From Microbacterium sp. XT11 (GTDB lineage Bacteria > Actinomycetota > Actinomycetes > Actinomycetales > Microbacteriaceae): 64,000 nucleotides of DNA. The notes below the pieces were generated by a model. It was not told where the DNA came from. It saw only the letters and a program-made list of their open reading frames with translations, and made no database searches. The number at the start of each line of letters is the position of its first letter. The first letter of the stretch is position 1. Where the stretch lies: the NCBI RefSeq assembly GCF_001513675.1, contig NZ_CP013859.1, forward strand, positions 1,081 to 65,080, in the 5' to 3' direction. A program made the position numbers and the translations under genes. This document shows, piece after piece, positions 8,917 through 15,759 of this stretch.

Positions 8917-9071
8917 CGGGTCTCACTCCGATCGCACGTCGAGTGCTCGCGTGACCCGCACGAGTCGCACGGACGTGAGTACTCGGTGCCGGGCGGCGAC
9001 CCGAAGTGAACGAGCACGGCGAGCGGCGAGACCGAGATCGAACCGGTGCCGAGAGAGGCGGATCGGGTCAT
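8913..9071 (-). CDS. Small phage protein with cysteine pairs (52 aa)
   Basis: The ATG at 9071 has a clear ribosome-binding site (GGAGA, six bases upstream). Its stop overlaps the terminase start, so the two are coupled. The C-terminal half carries CDSCGSREHSTC, a possible zinc knuckle. The size is far below a normal small terminase, although its position is where one would sit. Function is unknown. It is kept as a gene because of the strong ribosome-binding site and the tight coupling. Confidence 0.5.
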   Translation of the reverse strand: MTRSASLGTGSISVSPLAVLVHFGSPPGTEYSRPCDSCGSREHSTCDRSETR

Positions 9072-9131
9072 GAGATTCTCCAGTTCAGGGGGGGATTTTG
9101 CTCTTGGAGCCGAAGGCGGGGGTTGCACGAC

Positions 9132-9167
9132 GACTCAAAAAAAGACCGGCTCACCATGGCGCGAGCC
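9132..9167 (-). terminator. Weak intrinsic terminator between early and late phage genes
   Basis: Read leftward, GGCTC (9167-9163) and GAGCC (9152-9148) can pair across a 10-base loop, and a run of seven T follows shortly after (9143-9137). The stem is short, so efficiency would be low. It overlaps the 3' end of the HNH gene and lies before the 52-aa gene and terminase, which would separate replication genes from late genes. Confidence 0.35.
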
Positions 9168-9459
9168 CTTCGCGAGACGGCGGCCGCCGTGGTGGCGCGA
9201 GCGTGCGACCGTTCGTGATCGCCGCGCCGCGCCGGCCACCCTCGGACCTGTTGCTGCGCACGGTCTCGGGTGCCAGGTTCGAGATCGCGTGGCCACCGTC
9301 CGGGTCGATGTGCCCGACGTCGAACGGCGTGCCCGGTTCGATGACGCGACCGGTGCGCCAGCACCGGACCTCGACGCCGTTGCGCCAGCACGCCCGCACG
9401 CGAGCACGCACGATGCGGGCGTTGCGCAGGTACTCCGGGTCACGGTGCTTGCCACTCAC
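9151..9459 (-). CDS. HNH endonuclease next to terminase
   Basis: The 102-residue protein has the HNH core FDVGHIDPDGGHAISNLAPE followed by RSNRSEGGRRGA. GHIDP supplies the catalytic His and the Asn of SNL is at the expected distance. HNH proteins beside the large terminase are established packaging partners that help with specific DNA cleavage in HK97-like phages. The GTG start at 9459 overlaps the preceding stop (GTGA). The C-terminal 15 residues overlap a possible terminator. Confidence 0.85.
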   Translation of the reverse strand: MSGKHRDPEYLRNARIVRARVRACWRNGVEVRCWRTGRVIEPGTPFDVGHIDPDGGHAISNLAPETVRSNRSEGGRRGAAITNGRTLAPPRRPPSREGLAPW

Positions 9460-9740
9460 GAGACACCGCCCGTGGTCACGGTGGTCAGGGCGGTCAAGGC
9501 AGTTGCCCTATCTATCTCTTTTCTCTCTCTTACGCGTAAAGGGTGAAAGTAAGGGTTGACCGCCTTGACCAACCCGCTCCCCCACTGGTAACCAGGGTTG
9601 ACCACACCTTGACCGCGCCCTGCCCACAGGGTTGACCACCTCGCATCATCAGAGCGAAGCTCCTCATATCGAGGGGCGCGGGGAGTGGGGACAGCGGCCA
9701 CCGGCCTGCCCGCGCGCACGTCTGCCCTGACCACGGTCAT
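9456..9740 (-). CDS. Small phage protein (94 aa) carrying TTGACC repeats in its DNA
   Basis: The ATG at 9740 overlaps the helicase stop (ATGA) and the stop overlaps the HNH start (GTGA), so the frame is coupled on both sides. The protein has no recognised domain. Its C-terminus is the repetitive ALTALTTVTTGGVS. The DNA holds a cluster of TTGACC/GGTCAA hexamers and a pyrimidine tract poor in G+C, so the coding function may be secondary to a cis-acting role such as a replication origin. I am not sure that the protein itself matters. Confidence 0.5.
   Translation of the reverse strand: MTVVRADVRAGRPVAAVPTPRAPRYEELRSDDARWSTLWAGRGQGVVNPGYQWGSGLVKAVNPYFHPLRVRERKEIDRATALTALTTVTTGGVS
9492..9637. repeat. 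Cluster of TTGACC/GGTCAA hexamers beside a pyrimidine-rich tract
   Basis: TTGACC occurs at 9556-9561, 9565-9570, 9598-9603, 9609-9614 and 9632-9637. The inverse GGTCAA is at 9492-9497. Three of these are extended to GGGTTGACC (9553, 9595 and 9629). Between the inverse copy and the others lies a tract at about 9506-9535 built mainly of CT and low in G+C for this genome. Clustered repeats beside an easily melted tract, next to the helicase gene, look like iterons of a phage origin. Confidence 0.45.
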
Positions 9741-11029
9741 GCCCTGTCCGGGGTCAGCATGACGCTGATGCCCTGGTAGCGGACGACGCGCGCGAGGCCC
9801 TCACGGGGACGGGTGCGGGTCACGCCGAGCTGCTTGAGGCGCTGGCCGAGCGGGCCCGACGCGAGCGGCGTGTACCCGTTGCGGCGGCACCAGGACGCAT
9901 AGCACCGGTAGACGTCGGCCGAGGGGCTGGACTCGTCCTCTCCGAGCGTCACGGCGTCGTCCTCGTCGAGCCACATCATGAACGGGTCGGCCGCGTCGTG
10001 GAGGCGCGTGGTCGCCTCGCGGGCAGTCTGCGGCGGGTCGAAGCGTCCCCGCTCCATCACGCGCCGTAGCCCCTCCATCGCGTAGTTGAAGATGCCGGGA
10101 GCGTCGTCGAACAGCAGTTGCTCGTCGAACGGGCCGTTGCCCTCGACGCGCTTCACGAAGTCGACGACCTCCCAGCGGCGCCGCCAGCCGGCCGAGTTGT
10201 CGGACGTGCGGAAGAACTCGTTCGAGGCGAAGATGGGGACCGCGTACGGCACGAACTCGAACGAGTGGCCGAACTTGCGGGACGCGTTGATCGAGTCGCC
10301 ACCCGTGATCTCTTTCAGAATCTGGGGGTCGGCGAGGAACCGCGATGAGAGGTCTCCGCTGATGTTGGCGGTCTTGCCATACAGGCCCGCCGTGGCGAAC
10401 CGGTCATCGACGAGTTGATGCATCGAGATCGACGAGTAGTTCTCGCGGCCGAGCAGAGCACGGATCACACGGAGCATCGTGCCCTTGCCGTTGCCGCCCT
10501 CACCGTAGAGCAGGAATATCTTCTGCAGCGGGTTCCCGGTCATGAGCAGGTAGCCGATGATCTCCCACATGTGCCGGATCATCTCGGGATCGTCCGGGAG
10601 CACCTGGGAGAGCCAGTCGATGAACGAATGCGGTATCGCGATGGGGTCGTACGTGATCGGGAGCTTCGTCATCGCGCCGAGGGCGGGGCTGTGGGGTTCG
10701 AGCACGCCGTCGCGCCACCAGTAGATGCCGTTCTCCAGCACGATGTAGTCGAGGTAACCGCGCGGGAGGTCCGGCAGGCCGACGACCGGAAGGTCGATGT
10801 TCAGCAGATGCGCCTCGGCCTGGCTCTGCACGTTCTTGGTGTACGACGCGCCGAGCGCCTTCGCGCACCGCCTCGTCACCACGTTCGGATCGCGCACGTA
10901 CACGCCGTCGCGGTACTCGTACAGGTCGCCCGCGAAATCGCGCCCGAGCTGTGTGGGCTCGTGCGCGATGTAGTCGGCAAGCAGAGTCGCGTCGAACCGC
11001 TCAGTCGCCGGGTTGACGAAGCTCGGCAA
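9737..11029 (-). CDS. Phage SF3/P4-type replicative helicase (D5-like)
   Basis: The 430-residue protein has the SF3 helicase core of the phage/plasmid P4-family primase group: Walker A GEGGNGKGT at 176-184, then ISGDLSSRFLADPQ, ITGGDSINASRKFG and the sensor-like VPIFASNEFFRTSDNSAGW. The N-terminal 140 residues do not show a primase catalytic motif, so I call it a helicase rather than a full primase-helicase. It unwinds phage DNA at the origin, which may be the repeat cluster directly downstream. The ATG at 11029 lies inside the 3' end of the upstream small gene. Confidence 0.85.
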   Translation of the reverse strand: MPSFVNPATERFDATLLADYIAHEPTQLGRDFAGDLYEYRDGVYVRDPNVVTRRCAKALGASYTKNVQSQAEAHLLNIDLPVVGLPDLPRGYLDYIVLENGIYWWRDGVLEPHSPALGAMTKLPITYDPIAIPHSFIDWLSQVLPDDPEMIRHMWEIIGYLLMTGNPLQKIFLLYGEGGNGKGTMLRVIRALLGRENYSSISMHQLVDDRFATAGLYGKTANISGDLSSRFLADPQILKEITGGDSINASRKFGHSFEFVPYAVPIFASNEFFRTSDNSAGWRRRWEVVDFVKRVEGNGPFDEQLLFDDAPGIFNYAMEGLRRVMERGRFDPPQTAREATTRLHDAADPFMMWLDEDDAVTLGEDESSPSADVYRCYASWCRRNGYTPLASGPLGQRLKQLGVTRTRPREGLARVVRYQGISVMLTPDRA

Positions 11030-11171
11030 CGGCGATCACCTCCTCGGCGAGACGAGCGCCACACCGCGCGCAACGCACACCCGAAACGACCACCATGCGC
11101 CCACCCCGATGCTCGACAACACGCACGGTCTCGGGCGAGTGCACACCGAACAAGCACGCAAGGCCGCTCAC
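11001..11171 (-). CDS. Small zinc-ribbon-like phage protein (56 aa)
   Basis: A GTG at 11171 overlaps the stop of the methyltransferase gene (GTGA), and the frame runs 56 codons to a TGA at 11001, overlapping the helicase gene by 29 bases. The protein contains VRCARCGARLAEE, a CxxC knuckle seen in many small phage zinc-ribbon proteins. The tight overlaps on both sides argue that it is translated. Function is unknown. Confidence 0.5.
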   Translation of the reverse strand: MSGLACLFGVHSPETVRVVEHRGGRMVVVSGVRCARCGARLAEEVIAVAELRQPGD

Positions 11172-11680
11172 GACCGAACCTCGACACTCGAGTAGGTCGA
11201 GCCGAGGCCCGTCGACCGCAGGATCTCCGCGTCGTTCGCGCTGACGGCGATGAGTGCGGAGGGATGGTTAGCCGGCCGCGCGGCGTTGACGTAGCGCACG
11301 CGACCACGGACGAACAGGATGCACGACGCACTGGGCAGCACGAGCGACTGCCAGAGCTTCGTATCGGGCGAACATGGGATGAGCGCGACACCGGACCCGT
11401 GCTGGAACAAGCGTTCGACCCAGTCGCCTATCGTGCGACCGTACGGCGGATTGAGCCACACGCGACCGAACCACGGCATCGATAGCCCGTCGCCGACTTC
11501 CTCGGGCGTCCAGACAGTCGCAGCAGTCGGGTGGCCGGGAGCTCCGCACGGATCCAGATCGAATTCACCGCACGCCCGGACGAGTGGGAGCGGCGTCAAG
11601 TATCTGTCGTTCCGCTTCGCGAACATGTCTCCGTCGAACGGGTCAGCCGCCGTTGACGTGAGCCCTTGAGGCCTAAGCAT
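11168..11680 (-). CDS. Phage DNA N6-adenine methyltransferase
   Basis: The 170-residue product has the catalytic NPPY motif in WLNPPYGRTIGDW and matches the short phage Dam-like family, including FDLDPCGAPGHPTAATVW near the N-terminus and an ALIPCSPDTKLWQ strand after the motif. It would methylate adenine in phage DNA, either against host restriction or for replication timing. There is no partner restriction nuclease nearby, so it is a solitary enzyme. The ATG at 11680 overlaps the 3' end of the membrane-peptide gene upstream. Confidence 0.85.
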   Translation of the reverse strand: MLRPQGLTSTAADPFDGDMFAKRNDRYLTPLPLVRACGEFDLDPCGAPGHPTAATVWTPEEVGDGLSMPWFGRVWLNPPYGRTIGDWVERLFQHGSGVALIPCSPDTKLWQSLVLPSASCILFVRGRVRYVNAARPANHPSALIAVSANDAEILRSTGLGSTYSSVEVRS

Positions 11681-11798
11681 CGTGGCGCCTCACTTCATGA
11701 TCTGTCGCGTGCTCGGCGCGGTCGTGGACCCAGCACGCCAGGCGGTACGCGGCATACGCGCCGAGGGCGATGACGAGGTAGACGCTGTTGACGATCAC
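11673..11798 (-). CDS. Small phage membrane protein (41 aa)
   Basis: The GTG at 11798 overlaps the upstream stop (GTGA). The product is one hydrophobic segment (VNSVYLVIALGAYAAYRLA) followed by a charged His/Arg/Asp tail. That gives a single predicted transmembrane helix with the tail in the cytoplasm or periplasm-like space. It lies among early genes rather than lysis genes, so superinfection exclusion is a guess I cannot test. Confidence 0.45.
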   Translation of the reverse strand: MIVNSVYLVIALGAYAAYRLACWVHDRAEHATDHEVRRHDA

Positions 11799-12073
11799 GA
11801 GTCGGCCCCTTCGGAGATCGCGAGCGCGAGGGTGCCGAGCAGCATGCGCGCATCCTGGAGTTGCGTCTGCACGGCCTCGTGGTCGATCCCGCGCGTGTTC
11901 GGCTTCTCGGGCAGATACCCGAGGTAGAACTCGGCCATGCGGATGTTCTCCAGGCATGCCCGCACGTCGCTCCACATCGACACCGTGCGGTGTGTCGGAC
12001 GCAGGTGCTTGATCTGCTCGAACGACGCCTCGACGTCGCGCATCACTTCGTCGTTCTCACGCTGTCCGGCCAT
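11795..12073 (-). CDS. Hypothetical phage early protein (92 aa)
   Basis: The ATG at 12073 has GGAG seven bases upstream. An ATG six bases further up is too close to that site. The 92-residue product is helical and acidic, with MRDVEASFEQIKHLRPTH and VQTQLQDARMLLGTLALA. No family recognised. It overlaps the upstream gene by about 30 bases and the membrane-peptide gene downstream by four. Confidence 0.5.
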   Translation of the reverse strand: MAGQRENDEVMRDVEASFEQIKHLRPTHRTVSMWSDVRACLENIRMAEFYLGYLPEKPNTRGIDHEAVQTQLQDARMLLGTLALAISEGADS

Positions 12074-12294
12074 AGCCATGCTCCGTTCTCGTCCAGACCC
12101 TTGGATGCCCGGCGATAGAACTCCGCGACTTCCTCGGGCGTGTAGTTCGCCTTCATGTACCAGTGGTCGCGGTCGACCGTGACCGCGTAGAGCTCGCTCT
12201 TGAGACGCTCGATCTCCGACCGCATGAACAGGTACGTCTCGTGCGAGATCAGCGGTCTGCGCGTCTCGTGCGGGAACGTCCTGTGCGTGCTCAT
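12043..12294 (-). CDS. Hypothetical phage early protein (83 aa)
   Basis: The ATG at 12294 lies six bases after the stop of the excisionase-like gene. The product is charged and helical, including MRSEIERLKSELYAVTVDRD (possible short coiled coil) and YTPEEVAEFYRRASKGL. No family recognised. Position in the early operon suggests a role in phage regulation or host takeover, which remains inference. Confidence 0.5.
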   Translation of the reverse strand: MSTHRTFPHETRRPLISHETYLFMRSEIERLKSELYAVTVDRDHWYMKANYTPEEVAEFYRRASKGLDENGAWLWPDSVRTTK

Positions 12295-12300
12295 GGCCGA

Positions 12301-12498
12301 TCACGCTGCATCCCACGGCTCGCGCGCCAGGATCGCTTCGATGTCGGCGGCGGCGAACAGCATCGCGCCGCGCCGACCGGGGAGGCGCTTCACCGGTGTG
12401 AGCTTCCCGGATGCCGCCCATCGGGTGATCGTCTTGACCGACTTCCCGAGGGCGGCGGCGGCCTCGGACGTCGTGACGAAAGTTGGCGAATTGGTCAT
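12301..12498 (-). CDS. Excisionase/Cro-like helix-turn-helix protein (65 aa)
   Basis: The product is a compact winged-helix of the MerR/excisionase type: VTTSEAAAALGKSVKTITRW is the helix-turn-helix and LTPVKRLPGRRGAMLF the wing. Such proteins bend attachment-site DNA during excision or repress early promoters. It is the first gene of the leftward operon and is divergent from the repressor, the place of cro in temperate phages. The ATG at 12498 coincides with the start point predicted from a TTGACA -35 (12534-12529), so the message is probably leaderless. Two longer ATG starts would lie upstream of that point. Confidence 0.7.
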   Translation of the reverse strand: MTNSPTFVTTSEAAAALGKSVKTITRWAASGKLTPVKRLPGRRGAMLFAAADIEAILAREPWDAA

Positions 12499-12505
12499 GT
12501 GCTCA

Positions 12506-12534
12506 AACATGACACCGGTTTGGACAAATGTCAA
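12506..12534 (-). promoter_or_regulatory. Leftward early promoter of the prophage
   Basis: A perfect -35 hexamer TTGACA (12534-12529) is followed after 17 bases by CATGTT (12511-12506). Transcription would start at about 12499, one base before the ATG of the excisionase-like gene. The -10 match is modest but the -35 match and spacing are ideal. Confidence 0.5.
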
Positions 12535-12546
12535 AGAGTGGCACAC

Positions 12547-12575
12547 TTGCGGCGTGTCCGGTCATGTCCTATCGT
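12547..12575 (+). promoter_or_regulatory. Repressor promoter, probably leaderless
   Basis: TTGCGG (12547-12552) and TATCGT (12570-12575) are 17 bases apart and predict a start at 12582-12583, the repressor ATG itself. Inverted heptamers GTGCTCA (12499-12505) and TGAGCAC (12584-12590) flank the divergent pair, one at each start point, and may be operator half-sites. Confidence 0.45.
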
Positions 12576-12582
12576 TTGACAC

Positions 12583-12912
12583 ATGAGCACAGCGATTGAC
12601 GACCGTCGGCGACCGCGATTCGGCCTTCGGCATCGGCTCGTCTTGGCCCGCGAGGTCGCCGAGATGGATCAGAGCGCCATGGCCGAGGTCCTCGGATGCG
12701 CCCGAACGACCGTCAGCAATTACGAGCGCGGGTTCACCACACCGCGCCGTGCCGTGATCCTCGCCTGGGCGATGGCGACCGGCGTCGACGCCGAATGGCT
12801 GACCACCGGAAACGACGAAACCCCGCCTACTGGAGACGGGGTTTCAGATGGAGCCCCGAGTCAGGATCGAACTGACGGCCTTCTCATTACGAGTGAGATG
12901 CTCTACCACTGA
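12583..12912 (+). CDS. Phage repressor (HTH_XRE/Cro-CI type), frame running into the tRNA
   Basis: Residues 10-70 form a Cro/CI-type helix-turn-helix (LAREVAEMDQSAMAEVLGCA with TTVSNYERGFTTPRR) that should bind the operators of the divergent early promoter. It is the only rightward phage gene here, as expected for a lysogenic repressor. From residue about 80 the frame crosses a hairpin and then reads antisense through the tRNA-Thr gene, stopping in its D-arm region at 12912. The last 20 or so residues are therefore attachment-site or host sequence. In the free phage the C-terminus must differ, as in integration-dependent immunity systems of mycobacteriophages. The product is 109 residues. Confidence 0.75.
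   Translation: MSTAIDDRRRPRFGLRHRLVLAREVAEMDQSAMAEVLGCARTTVSNYERGFTTPRRAVILAWAMATGVDAEWLTTGNDETPPTGDGVSDGAPSQDRTDGLLITSEMLYH
12818..12844. terminator. Hairpin at the prophage/tRNA junction
   Basis: AAACCCCG (12818-12825) and CGGGGTTT (12837-12844) form a perfect 8-bp stem with an 11-base loop and T residues on either strand. Read leftward it lies four bases beyond the tRNA-Thr 3' end and can serve as the tRNA terminator. Read rightward it lies inside the repressor coding frame. It is on the prophage side of the tRNA. Confidence 0.6.
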
Positions 12913-12923
12913 GCTATCGGGGC
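12849..12923 (-). tRNA. tRNA-Thr(CGT), prophage attachment site
   Basis: A full cloverleaf of 75 bases including an encoded CCA. The acceptor stem GCCCCGA pairs with TCGGGGC, the D-arm is GCTC/GAGC, the anticodon stem is TCTCA/TGAGA with loop CTCGTAA (anticodon CGT, reading ACG), and the T-arm is GTCAG/CTGAC with TTCGATC. The phage genes end at its 3' end, the usual target of tyrosine integrases. A likely -10 (TAACAT) lies at 12939-12934. Confidence 0.95.
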
Positions 12924-13007
12924 GCGATCAACGATGTTACCCGGTTCGGACCGCCACCGCGAATCGAGAGATGCAGCGGCGCGCCGCGGGCTGTCGCCGG
13001 CTCTGGC

Positions 13008-14561
13008 TCACTCGCAGCGGAGGCCGTCTTGCGGCACCGTGCCGTCGAGGAAGAAGGCGTCGACCGCCTCATCGACGCAGGAATTTCCCTTGTTGTATCC
13101 GGTGTGTCCCTCCCCGACGCGCGTGATGAGCACGCCTTCGTCGAGCTGTGCCGCCAGCGACTCCGCCCACTCGTACGGGGTGGCGGGGTCGTTCGTGGTA
13201 CCGATCACCACGATCGGGCCCGCTCCCTCGGCGTGGATCTCGCCGCGCGTGCCCGTCGGCGGGTACGGCCACACCGAACAGGCATCGGGCCCTTCCCAGT
13301 ACGGAGCGACCGTGGGCGCCCCCTCGGCGATCTTCGCTTTGCTGGCGGCCTCGGCCGCGGGGTCGTCTTCCACCGGGTAGTCCATGCAGTTGTACGCACG
13401 GAACGCCTCGCTGGAGTTGTCGACGTACACGCCGTCCTCGCGGCCGTTGTAGAAGTCGGCGAGGAGGAACGCCGTGGTCGGGTCGCCCTGCAACGCCTCG
13501 TCGAGGGCCTGCGTGAGGTACGACCAGCTGTCTTCCGAGTACAGGGCTGCGATGATGCCGGTCATGAGGGCGTCGGCGCCCAGACGACGCCCGTCGCCGT
13601 TCTTCAGCGGCGTGGCGTCGACGCTCGCGAGGAGGGCGCCGAGATCAGTCATCGCCTCGTCGACGGTGCCGTTGAACGGGCACTCGCCGCTGTCGAGGCA
13701 GCTCTTCATGTAGGCGCGCAGGGCCGACTCGAAACCCAGTGCCTGGGTCGCGCTGACGTCGAGCCCTGAGACCGCGGGGTCGATCGCCCCGTCGAGCACG
13801 AGCCGGCCTGCGCGCTCGGGATACAGCTGGGCGTACGTCGCGCCGAGGAAGGTCCCGTACGAATAGCCGAGATAGTTCAGCTTCTTGTCTCCGAGGACCG
13901 CGCGCAGCAGGTCCATGTCGCGCGCAGCATTCACGGTCGTGATGTACGGAAGGATGCCGCCGCTGTTGGCATCGCACGCCTCGGCGAACTTCTTGTGCGC
14001 GTCGAGCAGCTCGCTCTCCCACTCGGCACTCCCGCGTGGACTCGCCGGGATGCCGTAGAGGTAGGCGTCCATGTCGGCTGCGTCGTAGCAGGTCACCGCC
14101 GTCGACTGTCCGACACCCCGCGGGTCGAACCCGATCACGTCGTAGTCGTCGATGAGCGCCGAGCCGACGGCGTAGTCGAGGCTTTCTTTGATGAGGTCGA
14201 CGCCGCTCGCCCCCGGGCCGCCCGGATTGGTCAGCAGAGACCCCTTGGCCGTGCCGGATGCGCGGTGACGCACCACCGACAGGCTGATCTCACCCGACTG
14301 CGGATTCTCCCAGTCGAGCGGCGCGGTGACCTCGGTGCAGTCGAAGCCCGATCCGCAGTCGCTCCACGAGAGCGTCTGGCCGTAATAAGGGAGGAGGTCG
14401 GCCGCCACACCTTCGGTGTCCGGCGCCTTCGTCACCGCGGGCTTCGACCCGCCCTCGGGGATCATCGAGTACAGGCAGCCGGAGAGGGCAACGGAAGCTG
14501 CGGCCAGTCCGGCGACCACGGCGACGGCGCGGCGCAGGCGGGAAGCGGGTCGAGTGTTCAC
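13008..14561 (-). CDS. Exported alpha/beta hydrolase lipoprotein (TAP-like peptidase family)
   Basis: The GTG at 14561 has GGAGG five bases upstream and overlaps the holB stop. The 517-residue product begins with a basic stretch, a hydrophobic helix and the lipobox LSGC, so it should be a surface lipoprotein. The catalytic set of the tripeptidyl-aminopeptidase-like alpha/beta hydrolases is visible: the oxyanion region TNPGGPGASG, nucleophile Ser in GYSYGTF, Asp in GTTNDPATPYEWA and His in GEGHTGYNKG. The family removes N-terminal peptides or acts on proline-containing peptides; the substrate here is unknown. Several cysteines in the cap could form disulfides. Confidence 0.88.
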   Translation of the reverse strand: MNTRPASRLRRAVAVVAGLAAASVALSGCLYSMIPEGGSKPAVTKAPDTEGVAADLLPYYGQTLSWSDCGSGFDCTEVTAPLDWENPQSGEISLSVVRHRASGTAKGSLLTNPGGPGASGVDLIKESLDYAVGSALIDDYDVIGFDPRGVGQSTAVTCYDAADMDAYLYGIPASPRGSAEWESELLDAHKKFAEACDANSGGILPYITTVNAARDMDLLRAVLGDKKLNYLGYSYGTFLGATYAQLYPERAGRLVLDGAIDPAVSGLDVSATQALGFESALRAYMKSCLDSGECPFNGTVDEAMTDLGALLASVDATPLKNGDGRRLGADALMTGIIAALYSEDSWSYLTQALDEALQGDPTTAFLLADFYNGREDGVYVDNSSEAFRAYNCMDYPVEDDPAAEAASKAKIAEGAPTVAPYWEGPDACSVWPYPPTGTRGEIHAEGAGPIVVIGTTNDPATPYEWAESLAAQLDEGVLITRVGEGHTGYNKGNSCVDEAVDAFFLDGTVPQDGLRCE

Positions 14562-15715
14562 AGTTTCCTCCCGCTCGCGACAGTCACGAGCAAGCTCTCC
14601 AGGGCCAGCAGCGGAGCGACATTGCGCTCCAGCGACTCCCGGGTGTCGGCAAGATGATCGAGTACGACAAGCGTACGGTCGAGCGGCCACGCCTCGGCGA
14701 CGGCGCTCAGCTCTGCGTGGAGCTCACGGTTGATGAGGTCGCCGGTGCGCCCGTACTGCAGCATCACGACGTCGCGGAACAGAGACTGCAGGTCGGTCAG
14801 CACGCGGTCGATGCCGTCACGCAGGCTGCGCGTGGCTCGCTTCTTCTGCTCGTCTTCGAGAGCGGAGAGCTGCGCACGAAGCGCAGGCGGCACGGCCTGG
14901 CCCTCGGCGATGCCGACCGTGCGCAGCAGCGAGGCGCGCTCTGCGGCGTCTCGCTCGGCGGTGAGCGCCTTGGCGTCTTCGGTGGCGGCCTGGATGATCT
15001 CTCCCGCCACCTCGACGGCGTCGGACACGCCCCGAACGCGGAGCACCGACCGCAACGTGACGTCGCGGCGGCGCCGCGCGGCCTCATCCGTCGCGAGCCG
15101 CTGCGCCATGCCGATGTGGCGTTGGGCGTGACGCGCCGCCTGCTCTGCGACCGAAGCATCGACGCCCGTTCGCAGCGCGATGAGCCGCGCGACGTCGTCG
15201 ACGTCTGGCTCACGCAGACGCAGCGACCGCACGCGCGAGCGGATCGTCGGCAGGAGGTCGGCCTCACTGGGAGCGCACAGGATCCACACTGTCTGCTCGG
15301 GGGGCTCTTCGAGCGCCTTCAGGAGCACGTTGGAGGTGCGCTCGACCATGCGGTCGGCGTCTTCGACGACGATCACGCGGTAGCGGCCGGCCGAGGGCGC
15401 GAAGTACGAGCGTTCTACGAGGGCCCTCGCCTCGGCGATCGTGATGATCACCTTGTCTGTGCGCAGCACTGTGATGTCGGGATGCGTGCCGGCGAGCACC
15501 TGCCTCATCGTAGCCTCGTCGTCGGGCCCTTCGGCGATGAGGGCGGCAGCGAAGGCATACGCGAGGGTCGACCGGCCGGAGCCGGGAGGGCCCGTGATCA
15601 GCCACGCGTGCGACAGCGCCCCGGGGTCGGATGCCGCGCTGCGCAGCGTCTCGACGGCCTCGGGCTGACCCCACACGTCGCCCCAGGGGAAATCGGCGGC
15701 GACGGTCTGGGGCAT
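14558..15715 (-). CDS. holB: DNA polymerase III delta' subunit
   Basis: The 385-residue AAA+ protein belongs to the clamp loader that opens the beta clamp at primer-template junctions. It has a P-loop GPPGSGRST near residue 42, the DEAD-box-like VVEDADRM, LLKALEEPPEQTVWILC and the sensor-like TIRSRVRSLRL. A four-cysteine zinc module usual between P-loop and Walker B in bacterial delta' and gamma proteins is absent here; only one cysteine is seen. It follows tmk, a common bacterial pairing. The lipoprotein gene downstream is coupled by a GTGA overlap. Confidence 0.92.
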   Translation of the reverse strand: MPQTVAADFPWGDVWGQPEAVETLRSAASDPGALSHAWLITGPPGSGRSTLAYAFAAALIAEGPDDEATMRQVLAGTHPDITVLRTDKVIITIAEARALVERSYFAPSAGRYRVIVVEDADRMVERTSNVLLKALEEPPEQTVWILCAPSEADLLPTIRSRVRSLRLREPDVDDVARLIALRTGVDASVAEQAARHAQRHIGMAQRLATDEAARRRRDVTLRSVLRVRGVSDAVEVAGEIIQAATEDAKALTAERDAAERASLLRTVGIAEGQAVPPALRAQLSALEDEQKKRATRSLRDGIDRVLTDLQSLFRDVVMLQYGRTGDLINRELHAELSAVAEAWPLDRTLVVLDHLADTRESLERNVAPLLALESLLVTVASGRKL

Positions 15716-15759
15716 GCATTCAGCGTAACCTGCGGGGCGGACATCGCCCGCGTCGGGGC

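Noticed and set aside
12849..12912. The last residues of the repressor as a native conserved C-terminus
   Set aside because: They are antisense of a complete tRNA-Thr and so come from the attachment site rather than from selection on the protein.
1..12912. Integrase or endolysin gene in the visible part of the prophage
   Set aside because: No tyrosine or serine recombinase motif and no lysis gene was found; they are probably beyond the left edge.
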